A DNA stretch of 64,000 nt from Streptomyces sp. R302 (GTDB lineage Bacteria > Actinomycetota > Actinomycetes > Streptomycetales > Streptomycetaceae): positions 62,001-126,000 of the forward strand of contig NZ_JABBGE010000017.1 of assembly GCF_012927245.1 (NCBI RefSeq), read 5' to 3'. The notes under the pieces were generated by a model that was given only the letters and a program-made list of their open reading frames with translations, did not search any database and had not been told where the DNA came from. This document shows positions 22,980 through 31,813 of the stretch, in pieces (the stretch's first letter is position 1; each line of letters begins with the position of its first letter). The position numbers and the translations under genes were made by a program.

Positions 22980-23587
22980 AGGCAAGTTGGGCACGTTTGT
23001 GATGTGCGAGGAGTCGGGCCATGGCGGAATGGACGCCCATCGGCGGGACGCTGGTGAGTAGCGCGAAGGGCCGTTCGTGGCGCGAGGAGGCGGCGTGCTG
23101 GTTGCTCGCCGAGTCCGGCTCCGGAGAGAGCCACTGGCCGGACCGACTCCAGGAGGCGGGACTGCTCTCCTGGGAGACCCAGGAGAGCGAGGACTGGGAC
23201 TTGGTCTTCGTCCGCTGGTCGGCCCTGGCTCAGACCCTGGCTCGCAAGGACCACGATCCGGCCGATGGACTGTATGGCACCGGCGCAGAGTGGTGCGTCC
23301 TGCGGTTCGCCTGCTCCCTGATGACGGGCAAGGGCGGGAACTGGGGAACCGACCTGCCGCGTCTGGACGGCTCGAATCAGCGGATCGTGCTCGGTGCGCT
23401 GGCCTGGGCCGCAGGCGGTGAGGCGGCCGCCCACCCCTACATGCTCCCCAAGCGGCCGGAGCCCGAGCCGGTCCCGCCGACTCCCCTGCACATCGTGGAC
23501 TGAACGCTCACTTCCGAACGCGCGTGCAGGAAGTGATTCGACCGAAACGCTTTCCCAGGACGTGCCAAGTCGCACTTGCCTCACATG
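22980..23587. repeat. imperfect inverted repeat flanking the gene at 23021
   Basis: The segment AGGCAAGT...GGGCACGT (about 22982-22998) before the gene reappears in reverse complement as ACGTGCC...ACTTGCCT (about 23561-23582) after it, with a 4-5 base difference in the middle. A similar CAAGTGCC also occurs at about 22934. The repeats could be ends of a small mobile cassette or regulator sites. The evidence is weak. Confidence 0.3.
23021..23503 (+). CDS. hypothetical protein
   Basis: A 160-residue acidic, Trp-rich protein (EDWDLVFVRWSALAQTLARK) with a Pro-rich end. No family recognised. ATG 23021 has GAGGAG ten bases upstream. It is a single gene with its own promoter region and stands opposite in direction to both neighbours. 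Confidence 0.72.
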   Translation: MAEWTPIGGTLVSSAKGRSWREEAACWLLAESGSGESHWPDRLQEAGLLSWETQESEDWDLVFVRWSALAQTLARKDHDPADGLYGTGAEWCVLRFACSLMTGKGGNWGTDLPRLDGSNQRIVLGALAWAAGGEAAAHPYMLPKRPEPEPVPPTPLHIVD

Positions 23588-23635
23588 CCTGCACTGTCGA
23601 TCAGTGGTCTGACCTGGGCGAAGAGGCCTCGCCCC

Positions 23636-24175
23636 CTAGATAACGCCCGTGGTGGTCGTACGGGCTGCGGGGATGCTGAGGCGGACGACGGCGTCGACCT
23701 CGGCGGTGAGCCGGGCGCGGGCCCGGGTGAGCTTCTCCTCGGCCGCGCGCTTGGCGGACTGGGTGCGGGCCAGGGCCTCCTTCTGGCGCTGCTCCCGCTC
23801 GGTGAGGGTCCGCAGCACCTCCTCGTAGTGCGCCGTCTGCGCCGCCGCGATCTCGGCGCCAGGGCGCTGCGGGCTCTTGTGGCCGGCCCGGGGGCCCTTC
23901 CTCCGCTTCTGCTGCTCTCGCGCGAAGTCGACGAGCTCGGCGGCGACGACCCACTTGGTCCTCTTGTGCAGCGACCCGGTGAGCAGGACGAGCGCGGGGA
24001 AGTTCGCGTGCCGGTTCTGCCAGTTCGAGATCGCCTGCTTGGTGACGCCGACGAGCCGGGCGCCGTCGGCCAGGGTGACGAGTTCGCCGTGGCGGCCCTG
24101 GTACTCGGGCCGGAGCCAGACCACGCCGTCGGCGCAGTCGGCCGGGGAGCCGGGAGGATCGGGGTCCTGGTACAT
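23636..24175 (-). CDS. helix-turn-helix protein with coiled-coil tail
   Basis: A 179-residue protein. Residues 30-50 hold a helix-turn-helix (LVGVTKQAISNWQNRH), followed by a conserved RTKWVVAAELVDFA strand-helix and a long charged coiled coil (TEREQRQKEALARTQSAKRA). This layout resembles small DNA-binding adaptors of phages and plasmids, such as terminase small subunits or partition proteins, but no family is certain. ATG 24175 has GGAG eight bases upstream. Confidence 0.65.
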   Translation of the reverse strand: MYQDPDPPGSPADCADGVVWLRPEYQGRHGELVTLADGARLVGVTKQAISNWQNRHANFPALVLLTGSLHKRTKWVVAAELVDFAREQQKRRKGPRAGHKSPQRPGAEIAAAQTAHYEEVLRTLTEREQRQKEALARTQSAKRAAEEKLTRARARLTAEVDAVVRLSIPAARTTTTGVI

Positions 24176-24214
24176 CTGCGGGTCTCCTTGTGGTGGGCCC
24201 GGGGCCGGTGGCTG

Positions 24215-24240
24215 CCGGGGGGGGCTTCGCCGCCCCCCGG
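24215..24240 (-). terminator. GC hairpin between two minus-strand genes
   Basis: CCGGGGGG pairs with the later CCCCCCGG across a short CTTCG-containing loop. It lies about 130 bp downstream of the stop of the gene at 24373 and upstream of the HTH gene, as expected for a terminator. Confidence 0.5.
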
Positions 24241-24347
24241 GCCCCCGCTCCCCCGGCACCGACCGGCGCGGTCAGCGCTCCCGTGGTGCGGGTGCGTGCG
24301 CGCCAGACGGCACCGGGGCCGTGGCCTGCGACCTGGGCAAGTTCTAA

Positions 24348-24363
24348 ATTTCCGACCGGAAAT
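24348..24363. promoter_or_regulatory. AT-rich palindrome
   Basis: Perfect dyad ATTTCC-GACC-GGAAAT, ten bases after the stop of the gene at 24373 and about 170 bp before the HTH gene start. It is the only AT-rich spot in the interval and could mark the HTH gene's promoter or operator. Confidence 0.4.
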
Positions 24364-24372
24364 GAGGCGGTC

Positions 24373-24582
24373 TCAGTCCGGGTCGGGGGCGGTGTTGCCG
24401 GTGTCGAGCTGGAGGTAGGCGCGCTGTCCGCCGTCGTACTCCCGGGCGCTGGTCGTGAGGAACTCGGCGGCCAGGACGTCGAGGACGGCCCGGACGGTCG
24501 CCTCGTCGCCGCAGATCCGCACGTCCGCGATCCCGGGCAGGTATGTGCGCTCAGTCCGCTCGCGGCGGGCACGGGCGGCCAT
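24373..24582 (-). CDS. small hypothetical protein
   Basis: A 69-residue protein with a basic start (AARARRERTERTYL) and an alternating strand-helix pattern (GIADVRICGDEATVRAVLDV). Unknown. ATG 24582 overlaps the preceding stop (TGATG), so it is coupled to the gene upstream. Confidence 0.68.
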   Translation of the reverse strand: MAARARRERTERTYLPGIADVRICGDEATVRAVLDVLAAEFLTTSAREYDGGQRAYLQLDTGNTAPDPD

Positions 24583-25625
24583 CAGACGAAGCTCACGCGG
24601 CCGACGACCGCCAGGAGCTTGCCCTCGTCGGCCGTGTCCTGGAGCGCCGCCGGCTCGCTCGGGCCGACGACCAGGACGTGCTGGGCGCGGTCGAGGAGGT
24701 CCCACCACGCGTCGGGCATGCTGACGGTCTCCGAGGCCCGCCACAGCTCGATGTCGTCCCGGCCGTCGGCGTCGACGTGCACCAGGCCCTGCAGGGACCG
24801 GTCGGCGATCCGGGCGCGCAGCCGCCAGCGCGGGTCCATGTCCGGCATCCCGTGCAGGCCCCAGTGCTCCCAGTCCGTACGGCGCTCAAGGTCCTCGATC
24901 CCGGCGTCCTCGGTCTCCGGGTACAGGGTGAGCATCGGGAAGTCCTGACCGTCTGGGGTGTTCGTCGCACCCACGTACACCCCGTAGTTCGGCTGCAGGT
25001 GGTACAGGTCGACGTCGTCGCCCAGGTCGAGGTCGTCGAGCGTGAAGACCTTCACCCCGGCCTCGCGGAAAGCGTCCATGGGGTCGGTCGGCCGCTGGCG
25101 CGGCGGCGCGTCGTGGACGACCTTGACCGTCTCGGTGATCCGGGCCGGGTCGGCGTTGACCATCGCCCAGTGGTCGAGGGTGTCCTCCAGGAGGTCGGAG
25201 GCGTCCGCGTCGTCCATCTCCTCCACGGCGGCCAGCGCCGCGGCGGCCGCCGCCGGGTCCGTCTTCCCGGCTCGGGCCAGCGGCGCCCACTCCCTGGTGG
25301 TGGCGGAGGCGATGAAGCCGGGCGTGGGCAGGGCGCCGTAGATCGCCGCGGCGAGCGCGACCAGGGTCGGGCGCTGTTCGGTGCGGAGTTTCCTCGCGAG
25401 CGTCTTCTGGCAGGGCCTGCACTGCGCGTGGCAGGCGGCCACCAGGCGGGCGGCGAGTTCGGTGTCGAGTTCCCGGCCGGAGTGGTGCGGCAGGTCCTCG
25501 AGGACCGCCATGTCCGGCAGCGGGGTGTGCTCGTGCCTGGCGCCGGCGGCCGCCGACGCGTAGGCGGCTCCGGTACGGCGCGAACGGGCCTTCGCGCGCT
25601 GCTTCTGTCCGTGCTTCTTGACCAC
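24582..25625 (-). CDS. hypothetical protein
   Basis: A 347-residue protein with a very basic N-terminus (VKKHGQKQRAKARSRR), then Ala-rich helices with CHAQCRPCQK (three Cys, possible metal site), and an acidic C-terminal half with several Trp. Similar proteins of unknown role are common on Streptomyces accessory DNA. The GTG start has GAGGAGAG just upstream. Confidence 0.75.
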   Translation of the reverse strand: MVKKHGQKQRAKARSRRTGAAYASAAAGARHEHTPLPDMAVLEDLPHHSGRELDTELAARLVAACHAQCRPCQKTLARKLRTEQRPTLVALAAAIYGALPTPGFIASATTREWAPLARAGKTDPAAAAAALAAVEEMDDADASDLLEDTLDHWAMVNADPARITETVKVVHDAPPRQRPTDPMDAFREAGVKVFTLDDLDLGDDVDLYHLQPNYGVYVGATNTPDGQDFPMLTLYPETEDAGIEDLERRTDWEHWGLHGMPDMDPRWRLRARIADRSLQGLVHVDADGRDDIELWRASETVSMPDAWWDLLDRAQHVLVVGPSEPAALQDTADEGKLLAVVGRVSFV

Positions 25626-25830
25626 GTGTCTCTCCTCGGTGGCGTGCAGCGGTTACCCATGACCCGATGCACGCGCGGAGAACGTAGTGGTGGCGCGACA
25701 TACGGAAGAAGGCGCCGAAAACGGCGACCTGGCACTTCATCGCACTGATGCGCTGGGACTCCAAGGTCCTGGCACCTTCGCCTCAAATGCTCCCAGTCAT
25801 GGGCCGAAGCTGGCTTGGGCCTGTACGTGG

Positions 25831-25863
25831 CCGTGCAGCAACAGAGTACCGGTTGCTGCACGG
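25831..25863 (+). promoter_or_regulatory. 12-bp perfect inverted repeat before the gene at 25884
   Basis: CCGTGCAGCAAC and GTTGCTGCACGG form a perfect stem around the 9-nt loop AGAGTACCG, ending 20 bp before the ATG. As DNA it is a candidate operator; as RNA it would be a stable leader hairpin. Confidence 0.55.
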
Positions 25864-25883
25864 TGGAACCGTAGGATCCGGCC

Positions 25884-26075
25884 ATGAACACCCGCACGCG
25901 ATACATCGGCGGCCCCTTCGACGGGGGAGCGAACCCGGACGACTTCATCGACGAGATCGAGATGCGCACCCCGGCCGGCTGCGGCCGCTATGTCCGAGAG
26001 GAGGACGAGAGCGGCCGCCCCGTCTACCGCTGGGAGCCGGAGGTAACCGCGGGAGGGCCTGCGACCCGCGCTTGA
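25884..26075 (+). CDS. small hypothetical protein
   Basis: A 63-residue acidic protein (IGGPFDGGANPDDFIDEIEM; RYVREEDESGRPVYRWEPE) in the style of short Streptomyces proteins with a YxGGPxDG opening. No good ribosome site. Its last 50 bases overlap the end of the convergent gene at 26024. Unknown function. Confidence 0.55.
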   Translation: MNTRTRYIGGPFDGGANPDDFIDEIEMRTPAGCGRYVREEDESGRPVYRWEPEVTAGGPATRA

Positions 26076-26794
26076 AGTGCTTCTGCCGCGAGGTCCAGTT
26101 CGGCGCGGAGCCGAGGTACGAGGGCGAGCGCGGCCTTGATCTGTTCGGGTGTGGCTTTCGGGTCTGCCTGCACGGCGGCGAACGCCTCCAGCGCGGTCAT
26201 GGGCTCCAGCTGCTCCCGCCAGGCTGCCGAGCCCTGCGAGCTGACGTAGCGGGCCGTCAGCGCCTCGATGGGGGACAGCTCGGCGCCGGACCGCCGCAGG
26301 AACTCGGCGAGGCCGCGCTCGCGGACCAGTCGGACGATGGTGTACTCGCTGGCCCAGTTCGTCCCATGGCCGTCGTTGGCCTCAGTGACGATCGCCTCGA
26401 CAAGAAGACGTTCGCGGTCGTCGCCCGGCCGCGGGTGCGGCACGAGCCGCAGGGCCTCCCGGACGGTCATCTCGCTGATGTAGACGGTGCCGTACCGGTC
26501 CTTCTCCAAGGTCCCTGACCGCAGCAGGCGGACCGCGCCCAGGGCGAAGGCCGCCGAGGAGAACCGGCGCTCGTACCGCAGCCCTTCGACGGCCTCCGGC
26601 TGCTCCTTTCGGGCAGCCCGCTTGATCTGTTCGACCGTAGGCCCGTCCACCCAGCAGAACGTCCACTCGCGGGTCCGGTCGTCGTACTGCGGCTCGATCT
26701 GCTCGTGCCGACCCTCCAGCCCGTACTTCACGCTGAGTGTGTAGGCCAGCCGCCGAAGCTTGCCCGCCCGGTCCCGAACCGGCCTCGTGCTCAT
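26024..26794 (-). CDS. hypothetical protein
   Basis: A 256-residue protein, last of a three-gene minus-strand set. It is mixed alpha/beta with a basic start and a helical Ala-rich end (TPEQIKAALALVPRLRAEL). No domain recognised. ATG 26794 overlaps the preceding stop by 4 nt. Confidence 0.72.
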   Translation of the reverse strand: MSTRPVRDRAGKLRRLAYTLSVKYGLEGRHEQIEPQYDDRTREWTFCWVDGPTVEQIKRAARKEQPEAVEGLRYERRFSSAAFALGAVRLLRSGTLEKDRYGTVYISEMTVREALRLVPHPRPGDDRERLLVEAIVTEANDGHGTNWASEYTIVRLVRERGLAEFLRRSGAELSPIEALTARYVSSQGSAAWREQLEPMTALEAFAAVQADPKATPEQIKAALALVPRLRAELDLAAEALQARVAGPPAVTSGSQR

Positions 26795-27348
26795 ACCGTC
26801 GTCTCCTTCGGCTGACTGAGGCGCCGCTCAACCGACGCGATGAGTCCGTGCATGCCGGTCTGCGCCGCCTTCTCGCGCGCGGTCTCCCGCATCCGGACAG
26901 CCTGCTCCGCGATCTCCGCTGCGTCCTGCCCGGCGATCTCCATGGCCCGAGCCAGGTTGTCGAGTGCCTCCGCGGCGTTACAGGCCCGGTAGGCGACGGC
27001 GGCCTCGGCCGGAGCGCGAACGTCTTCGTAGGCTGCGGTGACGCCGAACCGGTCGGTGATCTCCTTGAAGGAGGTGCGCCACAGGTCCTTGAGGCAGCGC
27101 TGGGCTTCCAGCCACACGGCCGCCTCCGCGTCCTCCCGGGGGGCCCGGAGCCGCTGCCGCCGTTCCTCCTCGGCCCGCTCCTGGCAGGCCCCGCCCATCT
27201 GGCGGCTGATCTCGTTGTTGATGGCGTCGTGCCACACCATGGCGTCCGGGTGCTGGCTGTAGACCAGCGCGTTCGCCAGACGGCTGAGGCCGATCCCGCG
27301 CCGTCGGTTGCCCTCGTCGCTGTTGATGTACTCGGTGTTCAACGGCAT
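26791..27348 (-). CDS. hypothetical helical protein
   Basis: A 185-residue, mostly helical protein (RQMGGACQERAEEERRQRLR; EIAEQAVRMRETAREKAAQ). No known family. The start follows the previous stop by three bases; the stop overlaps the next start. Middle gene of a three-gene unit. Confidence 0.72.
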   Translation of the reverse strand: MPLNTEYINSDEGNRRRGIGLSRLANALVYSQHPDAMVWHDAINNEISRQMGGACQERAEEERRQRLRAPREDAEAAVWLEAQRCLKDLWRTSFKEITDRFGVTAAYEDVRAPAEAAVAYRACNAAEALDNLARAMEIAGQDAAEIAEQAVRMRETAREKAAQTGMHGLIASVERRLSQPKETTV

Positions 27349-27351
27349 GAA

Positions 27352-27714
27352 CTACTTCCTTTCGCTCGCGGCGTCGGTGAGCGGGCCGTAGTGGAAGGCG
27401 AGCTGCTGCCACGGCAACGGCTCGCCGGCGCGCGCCTCGTGCCGGCCCGGGTGGAAGTCGACCATCCGCCACAGGCCCTGATTCGGGCCCGTCCTAAGGC
27501 GGCGCCACCGGTCGAGGTCGCCGTCGAGAACTTCGGCAGGACCGTCGTCGCCCGGGTCGGTCTGGTCGACCGGAGACCAGTGCGCCCGCTCAGGGTGCAC
27601 CCGCTGGCGCTCCTCGAACGCGGCGATCTGAGCCATGAAGTCGACGCCCCCGGCTGGGGCCGCGCGGACGCGGTCCAGGCCGTACGCGTCTGCCAGGGTA
27701 GTCAGCTGGGTCAT
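27352..27714 (-). CDS. hypothetical protein, probably leaderless
   Basis: A 120-residue protein of unknown function, first of three coupled genes. No ribosome site precedes ATG 27714; instead a -10-like TAGGGT ends only six bases before it, so the transcript probably begins at or next to the ATG (see the promoter entry). Confidence 0.7.
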   Translation of the reverse strand: MTQLTTLADAYGLDRVRAAPAGGVDFMAQIAAFEERQRVHPERAHWSPVDQTDPGDDGPAEVLDGDLDRWRRLRTGPNQGLWRMVDFHPGRHEARAGEPLPWQQLAFHYGPLTDAASERK

Positions 27715-27720
27715 ACCGAC

Positions 27721-27748
27721 ACCCTAGAGGGGTACGGATCCTTCCCAA
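27721..27748 (-). promoter_or_regulatory. candidate sigma-70-type promoter, leaderless
   Basis: On the minus strand TTGGGA (27748-27743), a 16-bp spacer, then TAGGGT (27726-27721), six bases from the ATG of the three-gene unit. Confidence 0.5.
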
Positions 27749-27796
27749 ATGCCCTATCCGAAGCCTCGCTCGTCACGGCGCCAGCTCGCGGGCGCC

Positions 27797-28810
27797 CTAG
27801 GCGGTGCCTTCAAGGGCCTGCCGCTCGGCGAGGAGGGTACGGCGCATCGTCTCCCAGCGGGTCGGCACCAGATCCTCCTCGGCATCGCCAGCAGCGTCCT
27901 GCCGGATCTGCACAGCGTCGGCGACCTTCTTGTACCACTTGCTGATGCCTCGCTTGTCGATGGGGACGCCCGTGTTCGGGTGCCACGTGGACAGCCACAG
28001 ATGCCGGGGAACACCTCCCTGCAGGTGCGCGATCAGCGCCGGGCGCCGCGTGAGCCAGTCGGCGAGCCGACGCCCGGTCTGCGCGCTCAGGGCGGCGGTC
28101 TCCGGCTCGGGCATCTTCCCCCGCAGGCCGCCCTGTGGCTGCCGGACGAGGGTGATCGCGCGCGGGATGCGGTTCTCGAGGGTCAGGTCGTCGACGAGCA
28201 TCGACTCGAGCTCACCCTGGCGCGGGAGGACGTCCTTCATCACGCCCCACATGGCCAGCCCGCGGACGAGGAGATCGGGCCGGTCCGCCTCCGGCCATTT
28301 CGAGGCCTCCTCCTCCAGGTGGTCGGTGATGAGGTCGGCCATGCGCGGGGAGACGGTGGGGCGCAGCCCCCAGGGGGGAAGGTCGGGCGCCTCGAAGGGG
28401 ATCCTGGCCTGGCTGGCGAACCGCTCCAGGCAGGCGATCCGGATCCGTTCCGAGGTGTCGTAGCTGCTGGGGTCGGTGGCCACTATCGGCGCCGTGCGCA
28501 GGTAGCCGCCGCGGCCGTAGAGCAGGTAGGCGTGGACGGCCTCCGGGGAGAGAAGGTCGGCGAGGGAGTCGCCGGCGGTCTCGGTGAGGCCGAGAGGGAC
28601 CGCGAGGGCGAGCTCGCCGGCGACCCATTCGAGCTGCTGCATCCGCGACTTGCTGACGACGTCCGGCGCGGTGCGGTGAACCTTCCGGAAGACGTCCAGG
28701 ACCCGCTCGAGCTCGCGCAGCGCGGGCGGCGGGTCGGCGACGACGGTGAGCGCGACCGCGGGCGTCGGGTGCACGCCCCGGTCGCTGGGGTGGTGGGCGG
28801 TCAAGCTCAT
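27797..28810 (-). CDS. tyrosine-recombinase-like protein, degenerate
   Basis: A 337-residue protein. The middle region (LAMWGVMKDVLPRQGELESM, VDDL, then RGISKWYKKVAD) resembles the pattern around the first catalytic Arg of phage integrases (RxGEL...DD). The usual HxLR and Tyr motifs are not clear: WETMRRTLLAE near the end is only a weak echo. It may be a diverged integrase relative or a helical DNA-binding protein. ATG 28810 lacks a ribosome site. It stands alone between the unknown genes and the terminase. Confidence 0.5.
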   Translation of the reverse strand: MSLTAHHPSDRGVHPTPAVALTVVADPPPALRELERVLDVFRKVHRTAPDVVSKSRMQQLEWVAGELALAVPLGLTETAGDSLADLLSPEAVHAYLLYGRGGYLRTAPIVATDPSSYDTSERIRIACLERFASQARIPFEAPDLPPWGLRPTVSPRMADLITDHLEEEASKWPEADRPDLLVRGLAMWGVMKDVLPRQGELESMLVDDLTLENRIPRAITLVRQPQGGLRGKMPEPETAALSAQTGRRLADWLTRRPALIAHLQGGVPRHLWLSTWHPNTGVPIDKRGISKWYKKVADAVQIRQDAAGDAEEDLVPTRWETMRRTLLAERQALEGTA

Positions 28811-28937
28811 GAGACAGAGTTTGCACGCTCGGGCGGCCGCCCACCCACTTCCCGGTGAAGAACGACGGCGGCCTACGAGCGGCGGGCCGAAAGTCCGGCC
28901 ATCGAAACGACCTGCGGCGCCGTCGTCGCCGGGCCGC

Positions 28938-30731
28938 CTAGTTGAGCAGGCCGCGGCGGCGCGGCGGGTTGATCGGCTCCGGCTCGTACACGGCGAGCAG
29001 GGCGGCGTCCGCGCGGTCGGGGGACTTCATGCCGCGCTGCTTCATGGCCCGCTTGGACTCGACGACGCTGTAGCCGGCGGAGTTGGAGCCCAGGCGGGGG
29101 GTGGAGAGCTGAATGCCGGTCTGCCGGTCGACGCGAAGCCGGAGGCGCCCGGTGCCGGTGGAGGGGTCGGGCTGGAGCAGGCCGCGGGTGGCCAGCCACA
29201 TCTCGTCGCGCTTCCGGTAGGGCCGCATGACCGCGCCAGGGTCGTCCTGGGTGGGTGACTCGGACACCATGACGCCGACGATCTGGGCCTGGTGCCGGCC
29301 GGTCTCCGCCCACCGCTTCAGCATGGACGTCACGCCGTGCCCGATGCCGTTCTGGTCGACCTTGACACGTACCACGTGCGGGGAGCCCAGCGCGTCAGCG
29401 AGGCGCTGCGCCGCGGCGATCTCCTCGAGGACCTTCTCCGCGAGGAGGACCTGGTCGTCGTTGATGGTGCCGGAGGAGCAGTACCGGGTCTCGATGACGT
29501 CGCCGACGATCCGGGAGATCACGAACTCGTCGCCGCCGTCGGCCGCAACGTCGACGCCGAGACGAACCCAGGAGCCGTCCTTCACGGTGTGGATGCCGGT
29601 CTCTCCCTCGAGGCCGAGGTCGCACAGGCGGCGCCAGCCCGGGCCGGTCGGATCGTCGGCCTGCTGCGCCGCTTCGACCCAGGTGACGGGGATCGTGAGG
29701 CCGCCGCCGCCCTTGGGGAACTTGGCGTGGACCTTCGCGATGACGTACGGGTGGTCGGGTCCGTACTCGCGGATCGTGCGGTCCACCCATTCCTGGTCGG
29801 GGAGGTGGATGGCGAGGGAGTGCCGGGGGACGCCGGCGGGGCAGTCGTTGCAGTAGGGGACGCGCTCGCCGGTGACGGCGGGGGAGGCGAACGTCGCGAT
29901 GGGGATGGTGATGGTGCCGGGCTCTTCGGGGTCGTCGCCTTCCTCACACAGGCCCTCGAACCAGGAGCGGGGGTCGTCCATGGCGGGGTTGCCGATGGCG
30001 AGCATCCGGGCGTCGCCGGTCAGGAGGTTGTTCGTGCCGTTGCCGATGGTGCGGGCGATGCCGCCGGCCTCGTCGACGACGATGAGAAGCTTGGGGGTGC
30101 CGTGGATGCCCTGCATCGCGGCTTCGTCGTTCTCGGGCGCGGTGAACCCGTACGCAACGATGACGTCGTTGCCCCACTGATCAGGGATTTTCCACTGGGT
30201 GGTGTCACAGTAGCCGGGAAGCCCTGCGCGGGCGACGGTCTTGCGGATATGCGGCCACAGCTGGTTGCGGACCTGCCGGAACCGGGTCGCGGTGGTGACG
30301 ATGACCATGGTCCCGGGCGCGTTCACGGACCCGGCCCAGGCGACCAGGCGCCCGGCGATCCAGGTCTTGCCGACACCGAAGCCGGCGGGGACAGCGGTCC
30401 GCTTGTGGAAGGGGACGGCGTCGACGATCTCCCGCTGCCTGCTCCAGATCGACTCTCCGAGGACGTCCTCGATGAAGCCGGACGGGGTGTCGGCCCACAG
30501 GCCGTACATGGAGCCGGTGGCCCGTTCGACCTCCCGCATGACGTACGGCCGCTCGCGCGTGCTGAGCTGGTGCTTGAACGCGTTCCGGCGGGCGGCGGCG
30601 GGGGCCCGCAGCAGGATGTCGGCGACGTTCGCGGCGTCGCGGGAGACGACGCCCGGCTTCCGGGCGTTCTGCAGCTCGCGCCGCCCGGGTGCCACGCGGG
30701 GGCTGCGGGGCGGTGGCTGCGTGCGGGACAT
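28938..30731 (-). CDS. phage large terminase subunit (ATPase-nuclease)
   Basis: A 597-residue terminase-like protein, the DNA-packaging motor of tailed phages. The Walker A GFGVGKTW lies near residue 125 and Walker B LLIVVDEAGG near residue 200. The later domain has the RNase H-like start RLGVDVAADGGDE and further acidic positions (VKVDQNGIGHG, SPDRADAALLA). A conserved N-terminal segment GLWADTPSGFIEDVLG is shared with the short protein at 34822. ATG 30731 is the best start by codon pattern but has no clear ribosome site. No capsid, portal or tail genes are seen nearby, so packaging genes beyond the window or a relic are both possible. Confidence 0.88.
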   Translation of the reverse strand: MSRTQPPPRSPRVAPGRRELQNARKPGVVSRDAANVADILLRAPAAARRNAFKHQLSTRERPYVMREVERATGSMYGLWADTPSGFIEDVLGESIWSRQREIVDAVPFHKRTAVPAGFGVGKTWIAGRLVAWAGSVNAPGTMVIVTTATRFRQVRNQLWPHIRKTVARAGLPGYCDTTQWKIPDQWGNDVIVAYGFTAPENDEAAMQGIHGTPKLLIVVDEAGGIARTIGNGTNNLLTGDARMLAIGNPAMDDPRSWFEGLCEEGDDPEEPGTITIPIATFASPAVTGERVPYCNDCPAGVPRHSLAIHLPDQEWVDRTIREYGPDHPYVIAKVHAKFPKGGGGLTIPVTWVEAAQQADDPTGPGWRRLCDLGLEGETGIHTVKDGSWVRLGVDVAADGGDEFVISRIVGDVIETRYCSSGTINDDQVLLAEKVLEEIAAAQRLADALGSPHVVRVKVDQNGIGHGVTSMLKRWAETGRHQAQIVGVMVSESPTQDDPGAVMRPYRKRDEMWLATRGLLQPDPSTGTGRLRLRVDRQTGIQLSTPRLGSNSAGYSVVESKRAMKQRGMKSPDRADAALLAVYEPEPINPPRRRGLLN

Positions 30732-30884
30732 GCCGGGAAGGTGCAGCCCGCAGGGACCTAGTGTCGCGGCCTGGCCGACGGACCATGCCCAGGCCGTCGG
30801 CCAGGCCGCGAGGGATTCCGGCGCGGGCCTGACGAACAGGCCGCCCCCGCCAGTCGGTGGCGGCGCCCGCGCCGGAAAACGGGG

Positions 30885-30947
30885 GCTGGGGTGGTGGGCC
30901 GTGCACCCGGGGGAGGGGAATGGATGAAGCAGGCCCACCACCCCAGC
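30885..30947 (-). promoter_or_regulatory. 16-bp inverted repeat in the gap before the terminase
   Basis: CTGGGGTGGTGGGCC and GGCCCACCACCCCAG (plus one more pair) enclose a 31-nt purine-rich loop. It lies between the minus-strand genes ending at 31025 and starting at 30731. It can act as terminator of the upstream gene or as a leader structure for the terminase. The other 230 bp of this gap hold no supported gene. Confidence 0.6.
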
Positions 30948-31024
30948 GAGGGGGTGCGGCCGGCTGCTGCCCGTGGGGGCGGTGGACCGGCCACACATCT
31001 AGTACGCCGAACCGCGGGTTTCTG

Positions 31025-31813
31025 TTACACCTGCGGTTCGGCCGGGGGCTGTCCGGCGGGTTCCTGGGGGAGCTCGTACATCGGCGAGAGGAACCTTCTC
31101 GCGGACACACGGGAGGCCAGCTCGTTCCGGAGCCGGCTCGCGGGGATGGGCCGCATGTCGAACTCGAGGGACCAGGTGGCCTCCCCGAAGGCGCTCTCGA
31201 AGCCCGGCAGGCCGTCTTCCGCGGCCGACCACAGGGCGGACAGGGCCCGCGCCCCGGGACCGGTCTCTGCGGCCTCCTGGGGGCCGTCCTGCGGCTGGAC
31301 CACCATCATGTGCGGGCGCGGGGCGGGGCCTTCCGAGAGGGCGGGGTTGATGCGGGTGGTGAGCACGGACACGCCGGGCGGCAGAGGAAGGGACGGCGGC
31401 GCGCTGGTGTAGGCCTCCTGCACTGCCTTGCCGATCGCGGCGGCCAGCTGGCAGGAGAAGCACGAACCGCAGTCCTCCGCCGCCGGCTCGACGGCCTGGT
31501 CCGCCGCGGCGGCCGCATCGTCGGCCTCGACCGGATCGACCGTCGTGGCCTCGGCCCAGGTCTTCGGCCGCCGGGAAGCCGAGGCCTCGTGGTGGGCGAT
31601 GAAGTCCTGCTCCTTCTCGGCCCTGCGTATGGCCAGCCGAAGAAGGTCGAGGTCCGCCTCGAGGGACGCCCGCCGCTCGGGGCTGACCTGGTACCAGTCG
31701 GGCATCTGCGCCCCGCCCTCGCCTGCCTGCTCGCGGAGCGTCTCGTAGTAGTGGCGGGTCAGATTCGGCGGGAGCATCGTGCGAGGGATTGCGGGCGTCT
31801 GGTTCGTCGTCAT
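31025..31813 (-). CDS. hypothetical protein
   Basis: A 262-residue protein with a helical N-terminal half (PERRASLEADLDLLRLAIRR), an acidic Ala-rich linker, then CGSCFSC and a C-terminal strand-rich region. Unknown family. ATG 31813 is chosen by codon pattern; no strong ribosome site. It sits upstream of the terminase on the same strand. Confidence 0.7.
   Translation of the reverse strand: MTTNQTPAIPRTMLPPNLTRHYYETLREQAGEGGAQMPDWYQVSPERRASLEADLDLLRLAIRRAEKEQDFIAHHEASASRRPKTWAEATTVDPVEADDAAAAADQAVEPAAEDCGSCFSCQLAAAIGKAVQEAYTSAPPSLPLPPGVSVLTTRINPALSEGPAPRPHMMVVQPQDGPQEAAETGPGARALSALWSAAEDGLPGFESAFGEATWSLEFDMRPIPASRLRNELASRVSARRFLSPMYELPQEPAGQPPAEPQV

Noticed and set aside
24190..25748. Plus-strand frames of 250-400 residues over 24.2-25.7 kb
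   Set aside because: They are antisense to the supported minus-strand genes at 24373 and 24582, with no ribosome sites and biased composition.
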